64,000 nt of DNA from Candidatus Defluviilinea gracilis (GTDB lineage: Bacteria > Chloroflexota > Anaerolineae > Anaerolineales > Villigracilaceae), in the NCBI GenBank assembly GCA_016716235.1, contig JADJWS010000003.1:1-64000 (forward strand). The letters are read 5' to 3'. Shown one piece after another: positions 41,803-50,533 of this stretch. Below the pieces are notes generated by a model, which was not told the origin of the DNA, did no database searches, and saw only the letters and a list, made by a program, of their open reading frames with translations. The number at the start of each line of letters is the position of its first letter. Positions within the stretch are counted from its first letter, which is position 1. Made by a program: the position numbers and the translations under genes.

Positions 41803-43941
41803 CTAAGCCAGCACAAAGAAATACAAAATCGCGCCGACGGCGAGGAAGAGGATCAACGCGAGCATGAGGTATTGCTGGATGCGACCCGTTTGGAGGGCGC
41901 GCAATCTCTCGCCGGAGAAATAGGTGACGTTTGCCGAGCCGTCGCCGAAGAATCTGTTGATGAAGGGCAGATCAAAGTAATTGCGGATGCCGTCGCCGAT
42001 GCCTTGCGTGCCCGGACCGAAGAGATGCAGGATGCCGTCAATGAAGCCTTTATCCATGATCTGGTAGACGACCTTGTCGGCGAACCAGATCGCGGGCTTG
42101 ACGAAGACCGCGTTGTAAATCTCATCCATGTAATATTTATTCTTGAGGAAGCCAAGTTGTAGTTTGTCTTCGGCAGGCGAGTTGACGTTGCGATACATCA
42201 GGTAGCCGAGACCAAGTCCGCCGAGGGCGACGATGATCGAGGTCAACAACGGGACGGGATGGAATTCGCCCGCTTCGGGATGTTGCGCGAGAGTCCCGCC
42301 GGCGAATTCATGGATCCAGTTCGGGACGAGTCCGCCGAGGAGGGGGAAATCTTCGGGGATGCCGACCCAGCCATACCCGATGGCTAAGACCGAGAGGATG
42401 ACGAGCGGAAGCGTCATCGTCCAGGGAGTCTCATGCGCGTGATTCGCCTCTTCTGTGCGCGGTTCGCCGAGGAAGGTCAGCGTGATCTGGCGCATCGTGT
42501 AAAAGGCGGTGAGGAATGCGGCGACGGCGAGGGTCGCAAAGATATAGAGGTGTCCGTGACCAAACGCATCGGCAAGAATTTCATCCTTCGACCAAAAGCC
42601 AGCGGTGACAAGCGGGAAACCCGAAAGCGCAAAGCCGCCGATGAGAAACGTCCAAAACGTGATGGGCATTTTGCTTTTCAAGCCGCCCATGTTGAACATA
42701 TCCTGAGGGTCAACTTTATGATTCCCCGTGCGAAAGACTCCATGCTCCATGCCGTGGATGACCGAGCCTGATCCGAGGAAGAGCAACGCCTTGAAGAATG
42801 CGTGCGTGATGAGATGGAAGATGGCGGCAATGTACGCGCCGATGCCGAGCGCGGCGATCATGAAACCAAGTTGCGAGATGGTGGAATACGCCAGCACGCG
42901 CTTGATGTCGTTTTGCGCGAGGGCGATCGTGGCGGCGAACAACGCCGTGAACGCGCCGATGAACGCGACGACGGACATCGTCTGCGAGTCGAGACTCAGT
43001 AGCGGGAACATGCGGATGACCGTGTATACGCCTGCTGAAACCATCGTCGCCGCATGGATCATCGCGCTGACGGGAGTCGGTCCCTCCATCGCGTCGGGCA
43101 ACCACACATGCAACGGGAACTGCGCGGATTTGCCGACCGTGCCGATGAAGAGCAGTAATCCGATCAAGCCTGCGGTGGAGAAACCAAGCACGCCGCTTGG
43201 AATGAGTTGCAGGGTGCGTAACGTTGATTCTGTAAAAATTTCACGGAACGAAAGTGTGCCGGTGACCGAATAGAGATACGCAATGCCCAACAACATGAAC
43301 ACATCGCCGATGCGCGTGGTCATGAAGGCTTTGACCGCCGCGTCGCGGGCGGATTTCTTCCCATACCAAAAGCCGATCAACAAATACGAACACAAGCCCA
43401 TGATCTCCCAACCGATGAACAACGTGAGCAGGTTGTCGGAAACCACGAGCGTGAACATGCCGAAGGCGAACAAGCCGATGAAGGCAAAGAAGCGCGAGTA
43501 CAGCGGCTCGACGGACGCGACAACATGCTTGTGCCCGTGTTCGTCCACCGTCGCGCCGTGCGGGGGCAAGCCCTTGTGGTCGTGGTCGCCCTGCGGTTGA
43601 CCGAAGTTGTGATAGCCGATGCTATAAATGAAGATCATCAACACAGTCCAGGCGACGAAGAACAATGTCAACGCGGTGAGCGGGTCAACGAGAACGCCGA
43701 TCCTGAGCCATGTCTCCCCCGTCGCCAGCCAGTTGATGGAGGATGTAAACGGATGCTCGCCCAAATGCTCCACGCCCAGCGCGCGCGTGAAGACGATCAT
43801 GCTTCCGAGCCACGAAAGCAAAGCCGCGCCGACAGCGATCGTGTGGCTGAGCGCCTTGTTTCGATTTGTGAATAACACAATCAAAAAGAACGCGAGAGCG
43901 GGAGGGAGAGGAATAAGCCAGATGATGGTTTCGGTTGACAC
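41803..43941 (-). CDS. nuoL: NADH-quinone oxidoreductase subunit L
   Basis: 712 residues. Distal antiporter-like subunit with the long lateral helix. Visible: LRIGVLVDPLTALTLFFVAWTVLMIFIYSIGYH, LLTLFIGWEIMGLCSYLLIGFWYGKKSARDAAVKAFMTTRIGDVFMLLG, KSAQFPLHVWLPDAMEGPTPVSAMIHAATMVSAGVYTVIR, DIKRVLAYSTISQLGFMIAALG and GFWSKDEILADAF. A His-rich loop (HDHKGLPPHGATVDEHGHKHV, residues 125-145) is an insertion between helices and might bind metal. It lies after nuoK. Confidence 0.97.
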   Translation of the reverse strand: MSTETIIWLIPLPPALAFFLIVLFTNRNKALSHTIAVGAALLSWLGSMIVFTRALGVEHLGEHPFTSSINWLATGETWLRIGVLVDPLTALTLFFVAWTVLMIFIYSIGYHNFGQPQGDHDHKGLPPHGATVDEHGHKHVVASVEPLYSRFFAFIGLFAFGMFTLVVSDNLLTLFIGWEIMGLCSYLLIGFWYGKKSARDAAVKAFMTTRIGDVFMLLGIAYLYSVTGTLSFREIFTESTLRTLQLIPSGVLGFSTAGLIGLLLFIGTVGKSAQFPLHVWLPDAMEGPTPVSAMIHAATMVSAGVYTVIRMFPLLSLDSQTMSVVAFIGAFTALFAATIALAQNDIKRVLAYSTISQLGFMIAALGIGAYIAAIFHLITHAFFKALLFLGSGSVIHGMEHGVFRTGNHKVDPQDMFNMGGLKSKMPITFWTFLIGGFALSGFPLVTAGFWSKDEILADAFGHGHLYIFATLAVAAFLTAFYTMRQITLTFLGEPRTEEANHAHETPWTMTLPLVILSVLAIGYGWVGIPEDFPLLGGLVPNWIHEFAGGTLAQHPEAGEFHPVPLLTSIIVALGGLGLGYLMYRNVNSPAEDKLQLGFLKNKYYMDEIYNAVFVKPAIWFADKVVYQIMDKGFIDGILHLFGPGTQGIGDGIRNYFDLPFINRFFGDGSANVTYFSGERLRALQTGRIQQYLMLALILFLAVGAILYFFVLA

Positions 43942-43963
43942 AAAGCCTCCAAAACTAGAGCGT

Positions 43964-44053
43964 GGAAAGTAGAGAGTGGAAACTAGAGAGTAGAGAGTGG
44001 AAAGTGGAAAGTAGTTATCTGCTCTCTAATCATCTATTCTCTATTCTCTATTC
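43964..44053. repeat. AGAGAGTGGAAA low-complexity tract between nuoL and nuoK
   Basis: Tandem imperfect AGAGAGTGGAAA/GTAGAGAG units are followed by a CTATTCTCTATTCTCTA stretch of opposite sense, so the block can fold back. No gene. Confidence 0.7.
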
Positions 44054-44054
44054 C

Positions 44055-44363
44055 CTAGAATTTCAACATATCAATCTCATCCGCAATGACCGTGTTGCGT
44101 TTGCGGTAAACGGAAATTACAAGCGCCAGACCCACCGACACTTCCGCGGCGGCGACGGCGAAGACGATGATGGTGAACACCTGCCCGGTAATATTCGTCA
44201 CGTCGCCGTAACGCCAGAAGGCGACGAGGTTCACGTTCACCGAGTTCAACATCAATTCGATGCCAAGCAAAATGGCGACCAGATTGCGACGCGACAACAC
44301 GCCGAACAACCCAATGCTAAATAATGCGGCGGAAAAAATGAGATACCATGACAATGGAACCAT
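44055..44363 (-). CDS. nuoK: NADH-quinone oxidoreductase subunit K
   Basis: 102 residues, three helices. VPLSWYLIFSAALFSIGLFGVLSRRNLVAILLGIELMLNSVNVNLVAFWR carries the conserved Glu (GIELMLN), and FTIIVFAVAAAEVSVGLALVISVYRKR the second (AAAEVSVGLA). It forms part of the proton path between NuoJ and NuoN. Normal length. Its upstream gap holds a palindromic repeat. Confidence 0.96.
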   Translation of the reverse strand: MVPLSWYLIFSAALFSIGLFGVLSRRNLVAILLGIELMLNSVNVNLVAFWRYGDVTNITGQVFTIIVFAVAAAEVSVGLALVISVYRKRNTVIADEIDMLKF

Positions 44364-44381
44364 ACCAACTCCTTGAAAAAC

Positions 44382-44434
44382 CGTCCCGCAGGTTTCTGCA
44401 AACGATCAATGCCATCGTTCAAACCTGCGGGACG
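44382..44434. repeat. Palindromic element CGTCCCGCAGGTTT, copy 2
   Basis: CGTCCCGCAGGTTT (44382-44395) and its exact complement (44421-44434) lie between nuoJ and nuoK inside the operon. The arms are identical to those upstream of murE. It may act as an mRNA hairpin. Confidence 0.8.
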
Positions 44435-44439
44435 TTGTA

Positions 44440-44949
44440 TCATTTTCGATTGTACGCAACGTACACCGCGCCGATCAACGCGGCAACCAACAACACGGAC
44501 GCGACTTCAAACGGCAGGACGTACGCATCGGGCGACACCAGCGCGTTGCCCAACGCCCCCACCGCGTCAAAATCGGACGGGAAGGCTGACGCAGTCTTCG
44601 TGACGCCGCTCCAACCGTGGACGAGAAAGACCAGCCCGCCAAACGCGAGCGCCGCGAGCAACGCGCCGAATCCCCAATTCCGATTCAACTGCGGACCCTG
44701 GTCGCGCATATCCTTGCGCGTGAGCATCACCGCGAAGATAAACAGGATCGAAATCGCGCCGATGTACACCACCACTTGAACCACCGCGAGAAAACTCGCA
44801 TGCAGGATGGCAAAGATCGCCGCCACGCCGAACAACGCGGCGATCAACCAAAACGCGGCATGGATGAGATTCCCCGTCGTCACCACGCGCAACGCGGCGA
44901 TCAGTGTCGCAAGGGCGACGATGAGGAAGATGATTTGGTCAATGGCCAT
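44440..44949 (-). CDS. nuoJ: NADH-quinone oxidoreductase subunit J
   Basis: 169 residues, five helices: IIFLIVALATLIAALRVVTTGNLIHAAFWLIAALFGVAAIFAILHASFLAVVQVVVYIGAISILFIFAVMLT is the conserved N-terminal part, with VVYIGAISILFIF the bulged helix involved in coupling. It ends with EVASVLLVAALIGAVYVAYNRK. Lies between nuoH and nuoK. Confidence 0.95.
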   Translation of the reverse strand: MAIDQIIFLIVALATLIAALRVVTTGNLIHAAFWLIAALFGVAAIFAILHASFLAVVQVVVYIGAISILFIFAVMLTRKDMRDQGPQLNRNWGFGALLAALAFGGLVFLVHGWSGVTKTASAFPSDFDAVGALGNALVSPDAYVLPFEVASVLLVAALIGAVYVAYNRK

Positions 44950-44963
44950 TGAAGTAATTCTCC

Positions 44964-45006
44964 AATTCGCTAATTCTCCCGATGAGCCTTGGAGAATTAG
45001 CGAATT
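44964..45006. repeat. Perfect inverted repeat between nuoH and nuoJ
   Basis: AATTCGCTAATTCTCC and its exact complement are separated by 11 bases. A T-run follows on the plus strand only, so on the transcribed minus strand it is a hairpin without a tail and more likely an RNA-stability element than a terminator. Confidence 0.65.
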
Positions 45007-45011
45007 CTTTT

Positions 45012-46223
45012 TTATTGGCGCGCGTCAACCACTTGCGTACCCTCAATTCTTTCACGCTCCCTTCGGCTGGCAGAGCGGGCAACTTCGAGGGAGATCCACG
45101 CGACGAGGATGTTCGAGAGGAACATGCCCCCGATGTAGAGCCAGTTTGAGGCGTCGGCAAGAAGCGCGTTCATCAGGGCGGTCGTCATCAGAAGGACAAA
45201 CGCGACGGGCGTGAGAAACTTCCAATTAAAAGCAAGCATGTGGTCGATGCGGATGCGGAGCAGTGTGTACTTCACCCACATGATGATCCAATAGCCAATG
45301 AACGCTTTGAAGAAAAGAATGGCGATGGCAAGGAACGCGCTGACCTGCTCCAAACCGAAGAAGCGATAACCGCCGAAGAAGAGGATCGCCCAAAAACCGC
45401 CGAACGTGAAGGCGTGCAAAAGTTCGCCCGCGTAGAACATGCCGAACTTCATGCCCGAATATTCGATGTTATAGCCGGAGATCAACTCCGATTCCGCTTC
45501 GCCCATGTCGAACGGGGAGCGTCCGAGTTCGGCGATCGCGGCGATGAGGAAGATGACCGCCGCCAGAGGCGCAAGGAAAAAATTCCACGTGTCTTGCGCG
45601 TTCGTGATCGCGCCGATGCCCATCGAGCCTGCGAAAATCGTTGGGATGAGCATCACCGTCAGCATCGGGATCTCAAACGACAGCATCACCGCCGCCTCGC
45701 GAAACGCGCCGATGAGCGAATACTTGTTGTTCGAAGACCAGCCCGCCATGATGATCGAAAGCGTGCCGATCGCGCCCGCCGCAATGATGTACAACACGCC
45801 GATGTTCAAATCCACGCCGAGGATGGTGGGAGCCAGCGGCACCACCGCCCACAGGATCAACACCGACATCATCGAAAGGATCGGCGCGAGGTTATACAGC
45901 GCCCGGTCCGCGCCTTCGGGGGTGGTGTCTTCTTTAATGAGGAGTTTGATAATATCGGCGAACGGCTGGATCAGCCCAAACGGTCCGACTCGATTCGGTC
46001 CGATGCGGGATTGGAAGCGCGAGACCACCTTACGCTCGATCCACACGAGGACGATATCCAACACCATCAGCAGAGCGATCAGAATAAAAATGCCGAGGAA
46101 ACCGACCAGGACGTTCGCCCAAAGTTCAGGCATACCCCAACCCGCAAAAATCCCAAGCAACCAATCTGCCGCAACTTTGAGAGGGTCTTTGAGAAAATCC
46201 ATCATTGCTCCTGAATTTGCCAT
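45012..46223 (-). CDS. nuoH: NADH-quinone oxidoreductase subunit H
   Basis: 403 residues, eight to nine helices. NuoH joins the quinone site to the membrane arm. Diagnostic blocks: ERKVVSRFQSRIGPNRVGPFGLIQPFADIIKLLIKED, GWSSNNKYSLIGAFREAAVMLSFEIPM, RSPFDMGEAESELISGYNIEYSGMKFGMFYAGE and LRIRIDHMLAFNWKFLTPVAF. The N-terminus is some 40 residues longer than usual (FLKDPLKVAADWLLGIFAGWGMPE), and the C-terminus adds a charged tail. Separated from nuoA by a hairpin. Confidence 0.96.
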   Translation of the reverse strand: MANSGAMMDFLKDPLKVAADWLLGIFAGWGMPELWANVLVGFLGIFILIALLMVLDIVLVWIERKVVSRFQSRIGPNRVGPFGLIQPFADIIKLLIKEDTTPEGADRALYNLAPILSMMSVLILWAVVPLAPTILGVDLNIGVLYIIAAGAIGTLSIIMAGWSSNNKYSLIGAFREAAVMLSFEIPMLTVMLIPTIFAGSMGIGAITNAQDTWNFFLAPLAAVIFLIAAIAELGRSPFDMGEAESELISGYNIEYSGMKFGMFYAGELLHAFTFGGFWAILFFGGYRFFGLEQVSAFLAIAILFFKAFIGYWIIMWVKYTLLRIRIDHMLAFNWKFLTPVAFVLLMTTALMNALLADASNWLYIGGMFLSNILVAWISLEVARSASRRERERIEGTQVVDARQ

Positions 46224-46273
46224 CCTCCCCGCCCCTTCTCTGTGTGGAAGAAGGGCCAGGCGATGGACAAAGA

Positions 46274-46306
46274 AAAGGCTGAACAGGTTAAACCAATTCA
46301 GCCTTT
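46274..46306. terminator. Hairpin between nuoA and nuoH
   Basis: AAAGGCTGAA pairs with TTCAGCCTTT with T-rich sequence on either side, so it can work in both directions. In the minus direction it would follow nuoA and limit read-through into nuoH. Confidence 0.6.
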
Positions 46307-46325
46307 TTCATTGATCCTATGGAAA

Positions 46326-46679
46326 TTACACCCACTCCAGCATCCCTTTGCGCCATGTGTATGCCAAGCCGACAATGAGGATGAGGATAAAGAGGATGCC
46401 TTCGAGCGCCGCGAACATGCCGAGCGAATTAAGTTTCACCGCCCACGGGAAGAGGAAGACCGTCTCCACATCGAAGATCAAAAAAACCAACGCGAAAATA
46501 TAATACTGGGCTTTGAACTGCACCCACGAATCGCCCACCGTTTCGATGCCGCACTCGTATGTTGTTTGCTTGATCGGGTTCGGTTTCTTCGGCGCCAACA
46601 CCCACGCCGCGCCGATGGCGCCGATGGGAATGATCAACCCAACAAGTAAAAACAGACCCACATAAACCCACGAACTCAT
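46326..46679 (-). CDS. nuoA: NADH-quinone oxidoreductase subunit A
   Basis: 117 residues, three helices. Conserved PNPIKQTTYECGIETVGDSWVQFKAQYYIFALVFLIFDVETVFLFPWA, with the Cys loop (ECGIE) at the quinone tunnel. It is normally followed by nuoB, C and D; here the next complex I gene on the strand is nuoH, 102 bases away across a hairpin. The peripheral subunits are not in the window. Confidence 0.96.
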   Translation of the reverse strand: MSSWVYVGLFLLVGLIIPIGAIGAAWVLAPKKPNPIKQTTYECGIETVGDSWVQFKAQYYIFALVFLIFDVETVFLFPWAVKLNSLGMFAALEGILFILILIVGLAYTWRKGMLEWV

Positions 46680-46777
46680 AAAATCTCCTGCGAATTTTTT
46701 TTACGAGCGGCAAGATTGTACCATAAAGGATTTCCGACCCAAATTGACGGAGTATTTATTCTGGTGTGATTTTCATC

Positions 46778-47536
46778 CTATTTTTTTCTTCGCCTGCGGA
46801 AGAAAAACCTCACGACATCTTCGAAAAACGGGAAACCGATGACGGTGCCTGCGATGGAACCAACTACTCCGAACGACCGCGCCAAGTCGCCCGATAGACC
46901 GAGGAAATTCACCGCTTCGATCTCGACGGGTTGGGCTGACACGGCTTTCTGGCTTTCTTCGCCGCTTGAGCGTTCTACAAAGCGCAGATACAGCCATACC
47001 GTCCCGCGATAGACGCCGACTCCATCTGGGCGAACACTCCAAAAAAATGAAACGGACTCACCCTGCGCGAGAGGCTGGCTTGTGAGTCCAGGCGGCGAGA
47101 CTTGCATCCCGGCGACATCGAATCGCGCTTCGGCGATCACGTTATGCGTTTCATATAAGTTAGGAATTTCGACCGTTTCACCCGTGACGACATTGCCTCC
47201 CACCTCCGCAGTCGGCGTGATATTGCCGAGATCATCCACCTCGAGCGTGAGGCGGACAATATCCGAATCTCCCGCGCGCATCTGCGGAGGAAATTCGAGC
47301 GTGATGCGCCGCCGCTCGGGAATCGCCGGTTGCGATGTGGGGCTGATCGAATCGCCACCGCCAGTATTTGGCAAAGCCGTCGAAACAGATTGAGACGGGG
47401 GAATTTCCTCGGCGGCCGGTTGATCCGTTGTTGACGGCGCTTCAGGCGCCGCCGAAGATGCAATCCCGCAGGCGAGAACCGTCAGCGCGATCGACAACAC
47501 CAATAACAAGCGCGGAAAAAATGCGGAGGTTTTCAT
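46778..47536 (-). CDS. Surface lipoprotein with C-terminal anchor
   Basis: 252 residues. The signal peptide ends in LACG (C23). It has a Pro/Ser/Thr/Ala linker (25-70), a beta-rich domain (RRITLEFPPQMRAGDSDIVRLTLEVDD, TGETVEIPNLYETHNVIAEARFDVAG, SFFWSVRPDGVGVYRGTVWLYLRFV), a hydrophobic helix (GVVGSIAGTVIGFPFFEDVVRFFF) and a basic end RRRRKK. Lipidation plus a C-terminal helix would tether it at both ends. Translation is coupled to the small gene upstream. Function unknown. Confidence 0.82.
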   Translation of the reverse strand: MKTSAFFPRLLLVLSIALTVLACGIASSAAPEAPSTTDQPAAEEIPPSQSVSTALPNTGGGDSISPTSQPAIPERRRITLEFPPQMRAGDSDIVRLTLEVDDLGNITPTAEVGGNVVTGETVEIPNLYETHNVIAEARFDVAGMQVSPPGLTSQPLAQGESVSFFWSVRPDGVGVYRGTVWLYLRFVERSSGEESQKAVSAQPVEIEAVNFLGLSGDLARSFGVVGSIAGTVIGFPFFEDVVRFFFRRRRKK

Positions 47537-47691
47537 GATATAGATTCAAAAAGATACGGTAACTGCATTTCGTTCGGCGCGATAGGTTGCGTCCGAACCT
47601 CGCGGCGCGACGGCGCGAATCCCCAGATCAACAGCGAGAGCGAGACCGCGAGAAGAAAGACGCCCAATAAGATTCGGATTCTGCGTGACAT
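47533..47691 (-). CDS. Small single-pass membrane protein, coupled to the lipoprotein gene
   Basis: 52 residues: MSRRIRILLGVFLLAVSLSL, then LIWGFAPSRREVRTQ and a C-terminal PYLFESIS. One N-terminal helix with a positive start suggests an inside N-terminus. The stop TGA overlaps the ATG of the lipoprotein gene (ATGA), a usual sign of translational coupling. Reading this frame as coding is an inference from that overlap and the clean helix. GGAG lies before the ATG (GGAGAAAATC). Confidence 0.7.
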   Translation of the reverse strand: MSRRIRILLGVFLLAVSLSLLIWGFAPSRREVRTQPIAPNEMQLPYLFESIS

Positions 47692-47705
47692 GATTTTCTC
47701 CGTAA

Positions 47706-47757
47706 CGCCGACTTAAGTCGGCGCCACCGTTCGTGATGCAGTTGAACTGCATCACGA
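47706..47757. repeat. Two short palindromes
   Basis: CGCCGACTTAAGTCGGCG (47706-47723) and the longer TCGTGATGCAGTT/AACTGCATCACGA (47731-47757) lie between the mttB-like gene and the small membrane gene. They probably form the transcript end of the mttB-like gene. Confidence 0.65.
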
Positions 47758-47771
47758 AAATCGTTGCGCTA

Positions 47772-49208
47772 CTATTGAATCGCCGCCAACTCACCCGCCA
47801 CCAGACCGGGGAACGCGGCGCGGAGTTTTTCGTCCACTTCGGGCGAGATCAACGGCTCAGGATTCTTCGACATAATTTCTTTCACTTTATTCATCGCCCG
47901 AGCTTGGATATCCAACGCGCCTTTTCTTTCCCAAGCCGTCCGCGCATCGCGGTCGGCAATCTTTGTCATCACCGCTTCGGTCTTCATGCGGTTGATCGTG
48001 TGCTTGGCAACAATATACGAACCGCCCGGACCGATCTCTTTGATGAGGTCAACCGCGAGGTCTTCATCGCTAAACGAGATGCCGCGTTTGACGCGCTTCA
48101 ACATCTGAGCCACTTCATCATCAATCACAGCCTTGGCGAAATCAAAAGTTTTCAACGCATCGATCAAACCGCCGATGTTGAACATGTCCATGCCACCGAC
48201 GATGCCACCCATCCCAGACATGCCAGTTTCGTAGCCCGATTGCGCATCATTCAATTTTGAATTTGTCAGCCCGACATAACCGCCGCATGGCACGTTATAG
48301 AAACGCGCGAGTTGGGCAAACGCCATGTGCAACATGCCGCACTCAATTGCGCCTGATGTGTATGCGCCCGAGCGCATGTCCGCGACCGTTGCGAGCGTGG
48401 CATAAATTGTCGGCGTGCCTTCTTTCACCATTTGCATCAACGCGACCGTAGCGAGATACTCCGCGTTGCCTTGCACCAACGTCCCCGCCATAGACATGGG
48501 TGACGTGAGTCCCGCGTTCGGGACGATGGTGGGATACACAGGCAAGCCCTCGCCCGCAAAGTACATTACATTTTCAGTGGAAAGCACATCCATCGTCAAT
48601 GGCGAAACAGTCGGGCAATAATGGTGCGTGAGGAACGGATGCTCCTTGTACGCCTCTTCCCCGCCCGCGACGATGTACGCCATCTCCATCATCGCCAGCG
48701 TATCTTTGTGATCGGTCGTCGTCGCGCGAATAGGTTTGAGACAATATTTCAACGCAGGATACAAACGCGAGATGGTGAATTGATCTTTCGGCGCGTCGTC
48801 TGCCAGCGTGGAGATGGAAAACATATCGTACCCTGGCAATTCATTGATGAGATGCGCGATGCGGGCAATATCCGCAGACTCGGCGCGTCGTTCGTGACCT
48901 GTAACTGGGTCAATGATATCGGGAGCCGAACTCGCCGTGACGATGACCGGGCTGTCGCGCGGAATCGTCTTGTCAAATTTCGGGTCACGCGCATGGAACG
49001 TGAACGACGGCGGCGCCATCTTGCGGTATTTCTCGATCACCTCGCGCGGAAATTTGACTCGCTCGCCGTCCACCGAACATCCATGCTTGGCGAACAACTC
49101 CCGCGCAGGCACATAGCGGACTTTGAAGCCTGTCTCTTGAAGAATCTCCAACGAGGCGTCGTGAATTTTTTGAATTTGATCTTGTGTAAGAAGTTCGGCG
49201 AACGACAT
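47772..49208 (-). CDS. Trimethylamine methyltransferase family protein (MttB superfamily, non-pyrrolysine)
   Basis: 478 residues, the usual length. MttB-superfamily proteins move a methyl group from a quaternary or tertiary amine to a corrinoid protein; members without pyrrolysine include glycine betaine methyltransferase. Visible: SLEILQETGFKV, YCPTVSPLTMDVLSTENVMYFAGEGLPVYPTIVPNAGLTSPMSMAGTLVQGNAEYLATVALMQMV, GYVGLTNSKLNDAQSGYETGMSGM and DIQARAMNKVKEIM. The frame has no internal amber codon, so it is not a pyrrolysine enzyme. No corrinoid protein gene is adjacent. Substrate unknown; the dimethylglycine-dehydrogenase-like enzyme nearby points to betaine chemistry. Confidence 0.9.
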   Translation of the reverse strand: MSFAELLTQDQIQKIHDASLEILQETGFKVRYVPARELFAKHGCSVDGERVKFPREVIEKYRKMAPPSFTFHARDPKFDKTIPRDSPVIVTASSAPDIIDPVTGHERRAESADIARIAHLINELPGYDMFSISTLADDAPKDQFTISRLYPALKYCLKPIRATTTDHKDTLAMMEMAYIVAGGEEAYKEHPFLTHHYCPTVSPLTMDVLSTENVMYFAGEGLPVYPTIVPNAGLTSPMSMAGTLVQGNAEYLATVALMQMVKEGTPTIYATLATVADMRSGAYTSGAIECGMLHMAFAQLARFYNVPCGGYVGLTNSKLNDAQSGYETGMSGMGGIVGGMDMFNIGGLIDALKTFDFAKAVIDDEVAQMLKRVKRGISFSDEDLAVDLIKEIGPGGSYIVAKHTINRMKTEAVMTKIADRDARTAWERKGALDIQARAMNKVKEIMSKNPEPLISPEVDEKLRAAFPGLVAGELAAIQ

Positions 49209-49239
49209 GGAATGTCCTTTGACAATAAAGTTGTTACAC

Positions 49240-49312
49240 GCTCAATGACCATGGTCAATAGACGATAGACCATGGGGTATGGACGACGGTTAATGGTCTA
49301 ACGTCTATGGTC
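49240..49312. repeat. CCATGGTC/TCTATGG repeat tract
   Basis: Repeats of GACCATGG, ATAGACGATAGACC and GGTCTAACGTCTATGG with inverted relations fill the gap between the kinase and mttB-like genes. No gene. Confidence 0.6.
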
Positions 49313-49316
49313 GCAC

Positions 49317-50405
49317 TTAAACTGTCTTCCTTTTCACTTTCGTGTGCGGCTGTACATGAGACGCGTTTTTCTTAGGAAGCCTGAGTTCACGAAGAATTCT
49401 ATCCTGTGCGCGCTTGCCTTGCGCGGCTACTTGACGCGGGATATTCATAATTCTATCGAGTATCTCGAAGCGGTTATTCTTGAACGCCCAATGCTCAACC
49501 TTTAATGTGTTAGCCAGCTCAAAAATTTCAGCAACCGAAAACATTTGCAATCCCGCGCGTTTGACTTTTAACGTTGCGGCGGCTGTCGCAAATCGCGCAG
49601 ACTGTTCAAGGTTCCAATTTTTGAGATAACCATAAATAAAGCCTGCGGAAAATGTCGCCCCCGCCCCGCACGCGTCCACGGCTTTGACTTGGGGAGCGAA
49701 CACACGGACAATCTCATTTCCTCGCGCTACGAGGCATCCGCCTTTGGCGAGGGTGATGATGGCGGTTTCAATTCCCGATTTCAATAACTTGCGCGCCGTG
49801 CCGATCAGCGCGCGCTTGCCGCCGAGTTGCGCGGCATCGGTCACTGCCTGACAGAACATGGCGCGGTCGGCATATTTTTTCAAAACATCGGGGTATTTAT
49901 GTCCGTGCTCCAGATTTACAAACACAGGGACTTTGAGTCGGTTTGCTTCATCTATTGCGCGGATGACGTGGTTGCCATCGTACCAGTCGACGTATAAAAC
50001 TTTCGAGCCGCGGATCAACTTGAGGTCAGCAGAATCAAGCGTCGCTAGGATTTGAGGCGTGCGCTGCCAGAAGTACGTCCGCGCGCCTTTGCGGTCTGAG
50101 ACGTTCACCTCAAGCGGAGTTTTGTATTCCTTCGTGAATCTCACCTTGCCCTGCACTCCCCAATCCTTCAATCGCTTGGCAAGCGCGCGCCCGCGTTCAT
50201 CGTCGCCGACGGCGGTGCCGATCATCCCCGCGGACACGTCCCATTGACGAAGTAAACACGCCACGATCGCGGCGTCATCAAACACAAACTCGTTGACCTC
50301 AGTCACGATCGCGCCTGTGTTATGCCGAGGAAGTTTCTCCAGCACCATAATCTCAACAGGCGTCAGCATCCCAAAACCGACGTATTCAGGGGAAGATTTT
50401 GGCAT
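49317..50405 (-). CDS. PfkB-like kinase lacking the catalytic Asp
   Basis: 362 residues. The ribokinase/PfkB fold is visible (TPVEIMVLEKLPRHNTGAIVTEVNEFVFDDAAIVACLLRQW, GMIGTAVGDDERG, KVLYVDWYDGNHVIRAIDEANRLKVPVFVNLEHG, AIITLAKGGCLVARGNEIVRVFAPQ). The second signature reads VDACGAGATFSAGF, where active kinases have GAGD; the DNA codon is GCG (Ala), so the catalytic base is absent. The C-terminus adds a basic tail (RLPKKNASHVQPHTKVKRKTV). It could be a sugar-binding regulator or an inactive paralogue. Part of its 5' end is duplicated at 51236. Confidence 0.85.
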   Translation of the reverse strand: MPKSSPEYVGFGMLTPVEIMVLEKLPRHNTGAIVTEVNEFVFDDAAIVACLLRQWDVSAGMIGTAVGDDERGRALAKRLKDWGVQGKVRFTKEYKTPLEVNVSDRKGARTYFWQRTPQILATLDSADLKLIRGSKVLYVDWYDGNHVIRAIDEANRLKVPVFVNLEHGHKYPDVLKKYADRAMFCQAVTDAAQLGGKRALIGTARKLLKSGIETAIITLAKGGCLVARGNEIVRVFAPQVKAVDACGAGATFSAGFIYGYLKNWNLEQSARFATAAATLKVKRAGLQMFSVAEIFELANTLKVEHWAFKNNRFEILDRIMNIPRQVAAQGKRAQDRILRELRLPKKNASHVQPHTKVKRKTV

Positions 50406-50533
50406 GGGGGTATTATACGCTGTTCTCTATGAGTGAGTCGAAAAGTTCGTTTTCATCTGCCGCATCACAGGGTTATAATAGCGAAAACCGAATCGAGTTT
50501 TCTCCGCTAATCCATAGAAAGGAAATGTGCAAG

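Noticed and set aside
47772..49208. Pyrrolysine-containing MttB
   Set aside because: The reading frame runs to a normal C-terminus with no internal TAG.
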